Positions 5,078 to 6,337 of a stretch of DNA of 6,337 nt are shown piece after piece (positions within the stretch are counted from its first letter, which is position 1; the number at the start of each line of letters is the position of its first letter). Source of the DNA: JANNXY01 sp039795755 (lineage in GTDB: Bacteria > Patescibacteriota > Minisyncoccia > Phycocordibacterales > CAIZIN01). The notes below the pieces were generated by a model. That model did not search any database and was not told where the DNA came from. It saw only the letters and a list, made by a program, of their open reading frames with translations. Made by a program: the position numbers and the translations under genes. The stretch lies in contig JBDKLF010000038.1 of the NCBI GenBank assembly GCA_039795755.1, positions 1 to 6,337 on the forward strand, written 5' to 3'.

Positions 5078-6337
5078 TTAGAGTAGTTTCTTGAGTGCAC
5101 AATGTCTGCAATTGTGATCATTGCATGTATCACTGATTATTGCCCCTGAATAAATTGATTCGAGAAGACTTCCTACTTCTTGCTTCACTTTGGTAATATC
5201 TGTTTCAGCAATTTCAAATCCTACAATATGACATTGACCTTTATCATCAGGCTTCACAAATACGAGCGCAGGAAGAATAGATTTGCCTTTGAATCGAGTA
5301 TCAGATCCGAGCAATATCTTGTAGAACACCAGTTGCCTGAAGTATGCGCCTTTGGCTCCGAATCCTTCTGCGGCAGTGAGGCCTTTGATTTCATTCTCAC
5401 TTTTCTTCTTGGTGGTTTTGTAATCAAATACGCGAACCTCATTTCCCGTATCAATCACCACATCAAGTCGTCCATGTAAACGAATGTTTTGTAATACATG
5501 CTCGAAATGATATTCTACCCATCCTTCTACAAACTGTGTTCCCTCCTGAGTGAAATGCTCGCCAAGACTTGCTGCAATAAGTGGAGCATCATGAACGAGT
5601 TCAGCAATCAATGCTTCCTTGTCATGTGACCGCAGCATGGTATCAGTGATATGTTCTCGAGCGGTAGCTTCAATAATACTTTGTATATGTGGAACGGTCT
5701 TGTTGTCATCTACCCACACACGAGCAAATGCCTTGTGCAATGCATTCCCTTTCTCAGCTGAGAGTTGTGGTGCTTCTGGAAGCTTGAAAATACTTTTGAA
5801 TATAAAAGCACTCGGACATTCCAAGAAATTGTTAAGAGCAGTTACTGAGAGTCCTCCATCATTGAGCACACGCTTGATATAGGTGAGCAACTGTTCATGC
5901 TTTGTGACACTCTTTTTGTGTAATGCAGGTACCGCAAGTACTGCAGGAATATTGGTATGGGAAATATGATCTTTATCTAACTCTTGAATAAATCGAAGTG
6001 GTGTAAGGAGCTCTCCATCACTATGCATTTCAGGAATAATAATAGTGACATGCTTCTTGGCACGAGTAAGTGCCACATAGAATAATCGCCGTGCATCACG
6101 AATATCATCATCTTCACTAGAAATAGCAGTAACCGGCATCACAAAGAATTGTGCACGAGCACGCTGCTTCCATGACTCTTCGGTACCATAAGGAATAATG
6201 ACATAATCGTATTCAAGGCCTTTTGATCCGTGAGCAGTCATGGCAACAACTGATGCGTCATGACTACCAAGTGACACCTTGATCATCTTTTGCTCGGCAC
6301 GGTCACGATACTGTAGCAAGATCTTGATACATTCAAT
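5078..6337 (-). CDS. UvrD/PcrA-type helicase with C-terminal PD-(D/E)XK nuclease domain (5' part outside the window)
   Basis: This is the C-terminal part of a superfamily 1 DNA helicase fused to a RecB/AddB-like nuclease, expected to act in DNA end processing and repair. The frame stays open to the right edge without a stop, so the start and helicase motifs I to IV are not in the window. Numbering from the TTG codon at 6319, VVAMTAHGSKGLEYDYVII (24-42) is helicase motif V and RRLFYVALTRAKKHVTI (77-93) is motif VI. The nuclease domain begins near 157 (SVTALNNFLECPSAF). It includes the GNALH histidine (H194), GRLDVVI (283-289, D286), FDYKTTK (298-304, D299 and K301) and RQLVFY (328-333, Q329 and Y333). 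Cysteines C168, C399, C404 and C407 may bind an iron-sulfur cluster as in AddB. The last three are spaced CX4CX2C rather than CX2CX5C. The gene ends three bases past the bidirectional terminator. A RecB/AddA subunit is an alternative reading, but a single-chain helicase-nuclease fits best. Confidence 0.92.
   Translation of the reverse strand: MECIKILLQYRDRAEQKMIKVSLGSHDASVVAMTAHGSKGLEYDYVIIPYGTEESWKQRARAQFFVMPVTAISSEDDDIRDARRLFYVALTRAKKHVTIIIPEMHSDGELLTPLRFIQELDKDHISHTNIPAVLAVPALHKKSVTKHEQLLTYIKRVLNDGGLSVTALNNFLECPSAFIFKSIFKLPEAPQLSAEKGNALHKAFARVWVDDNKTVPHIQSIIEATAREHITDTMLRSHDKEALIAELVHDAPLIAASLGEHFTQEGTQFVEGWVEYHFEHVLQNIRLHGRLDVVIDTGNEVRVFDYKTTKKKSENEIKGLTAAEGFGAKGAYFRQLVFYKILLGSDTRFKGKSILPALVFVKPDDKGQCHIVGFEIAETDITKVKQEVGSLLESIYSGAIISDTCNDHNCRHCALKKLL

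Noticed and set aside
5180..5882. Frames in other phases within the helicase-nuclease gene
   Set aside because: The nuclease and helicase motifs are in one continuous frame; the others are by-products of its codon use.
1..6337. Alternative genetic code with UGA read as glycine or tryptophan
   Set aside because: None of the visible stop codons is TGA, which prompted the check. No gene needs read-through of TGA, all motifs are complete with the standard code, and the tryptophans I checked are TGG. Absence of TGA stops in so few genes is weak evidence.
1..6337. tRNA genes, CRISPR arrays, insertion sequences or defence islands
   Set aside because: I found no cloverleaf, regularly spaced repeats, terminal inverted repeats or transposase motifs. 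The helicase-nuclease and the exonuclease lie in separate, non-adjacent units and do not form a recognisable defence operon.

Overview
The window holds eight protein-coding genes, one of them cut by the right edge, packed with gaps of about 20 to 65 bases. I see no RNA genes, CRISPR arrays, insertion sequences or phage genes. The look is that of a small, streamlined bacterial genome, and my best guess is the candidate phyla radiation (Patescibacteria, Parcubacteria-like). That guess is inference. It rests on a catalytic-core-only TruB, a divergent HisRS motif 3, mostly leaderless promoter-to-start spacing, very small stand-alone proteins, and membrane or secreted functions reduced to single genes. 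All visible stop codons are TAA or TAG, and tryptophan is TGG wherever I checked it, so the standard bacterial code reads cleanly.

Layout, left to right: truB (minus strand, tRNA pseudouridine-55 synthase) and hisS (plus strand, histidyl-tRNA synthetase) diverge from a 23-base gap whose two -10 elements overlap. Three plus-strand genes follow hisS: an unrecognised 122-residue protein, a compact DEDDy 3'-5' exonuclease of the YprB/RNase_H_2 type, and a 119-residue receiver-like protein that lacks the phosphoacceptor aspartate. The unrecognised protein and the receiver-like protein each end in a terminator-like hairpin that contains their own stop codon. The receiver-like gene converges on uppP (minus strand, undecaprenyl-diphosphate phosphatase). 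uppP diverges from a membrane-anchored DsbA-family thiol oxidoreductase gene (plus strand). That gene converges, across a perfect 14-bp bidirectional terminator, on the 3' part of a UvrD-type helicase gene whose product ends in a RecB/AddB-like PD-(D/E)XK nuclease domain.

The genes do not form one pathway. They are translation (truB, hisS), DNA or RNA processing (exonuclease, helicase-nuclease), and cell envelope functions (uppP, dsbA-like). Four plus-strand genes (hisS, the 122-residue gene, the exonuclease, the receiver-like gene) and truB have a promoter-like -10 only 8 to 10 bases before the start codon. This implies leaderless or nearly leaderless mRNAs and mostly single-gene transcription units. 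I found no convincing new multi-gene system. The observations most worth checking are the symmetric divergent promoter, the uniform leaderless spacing, the degenerate receiver protein, the missing motif 3 arginine in HisRS, and the unusual cysteine spacing in the helicase-nuclease.
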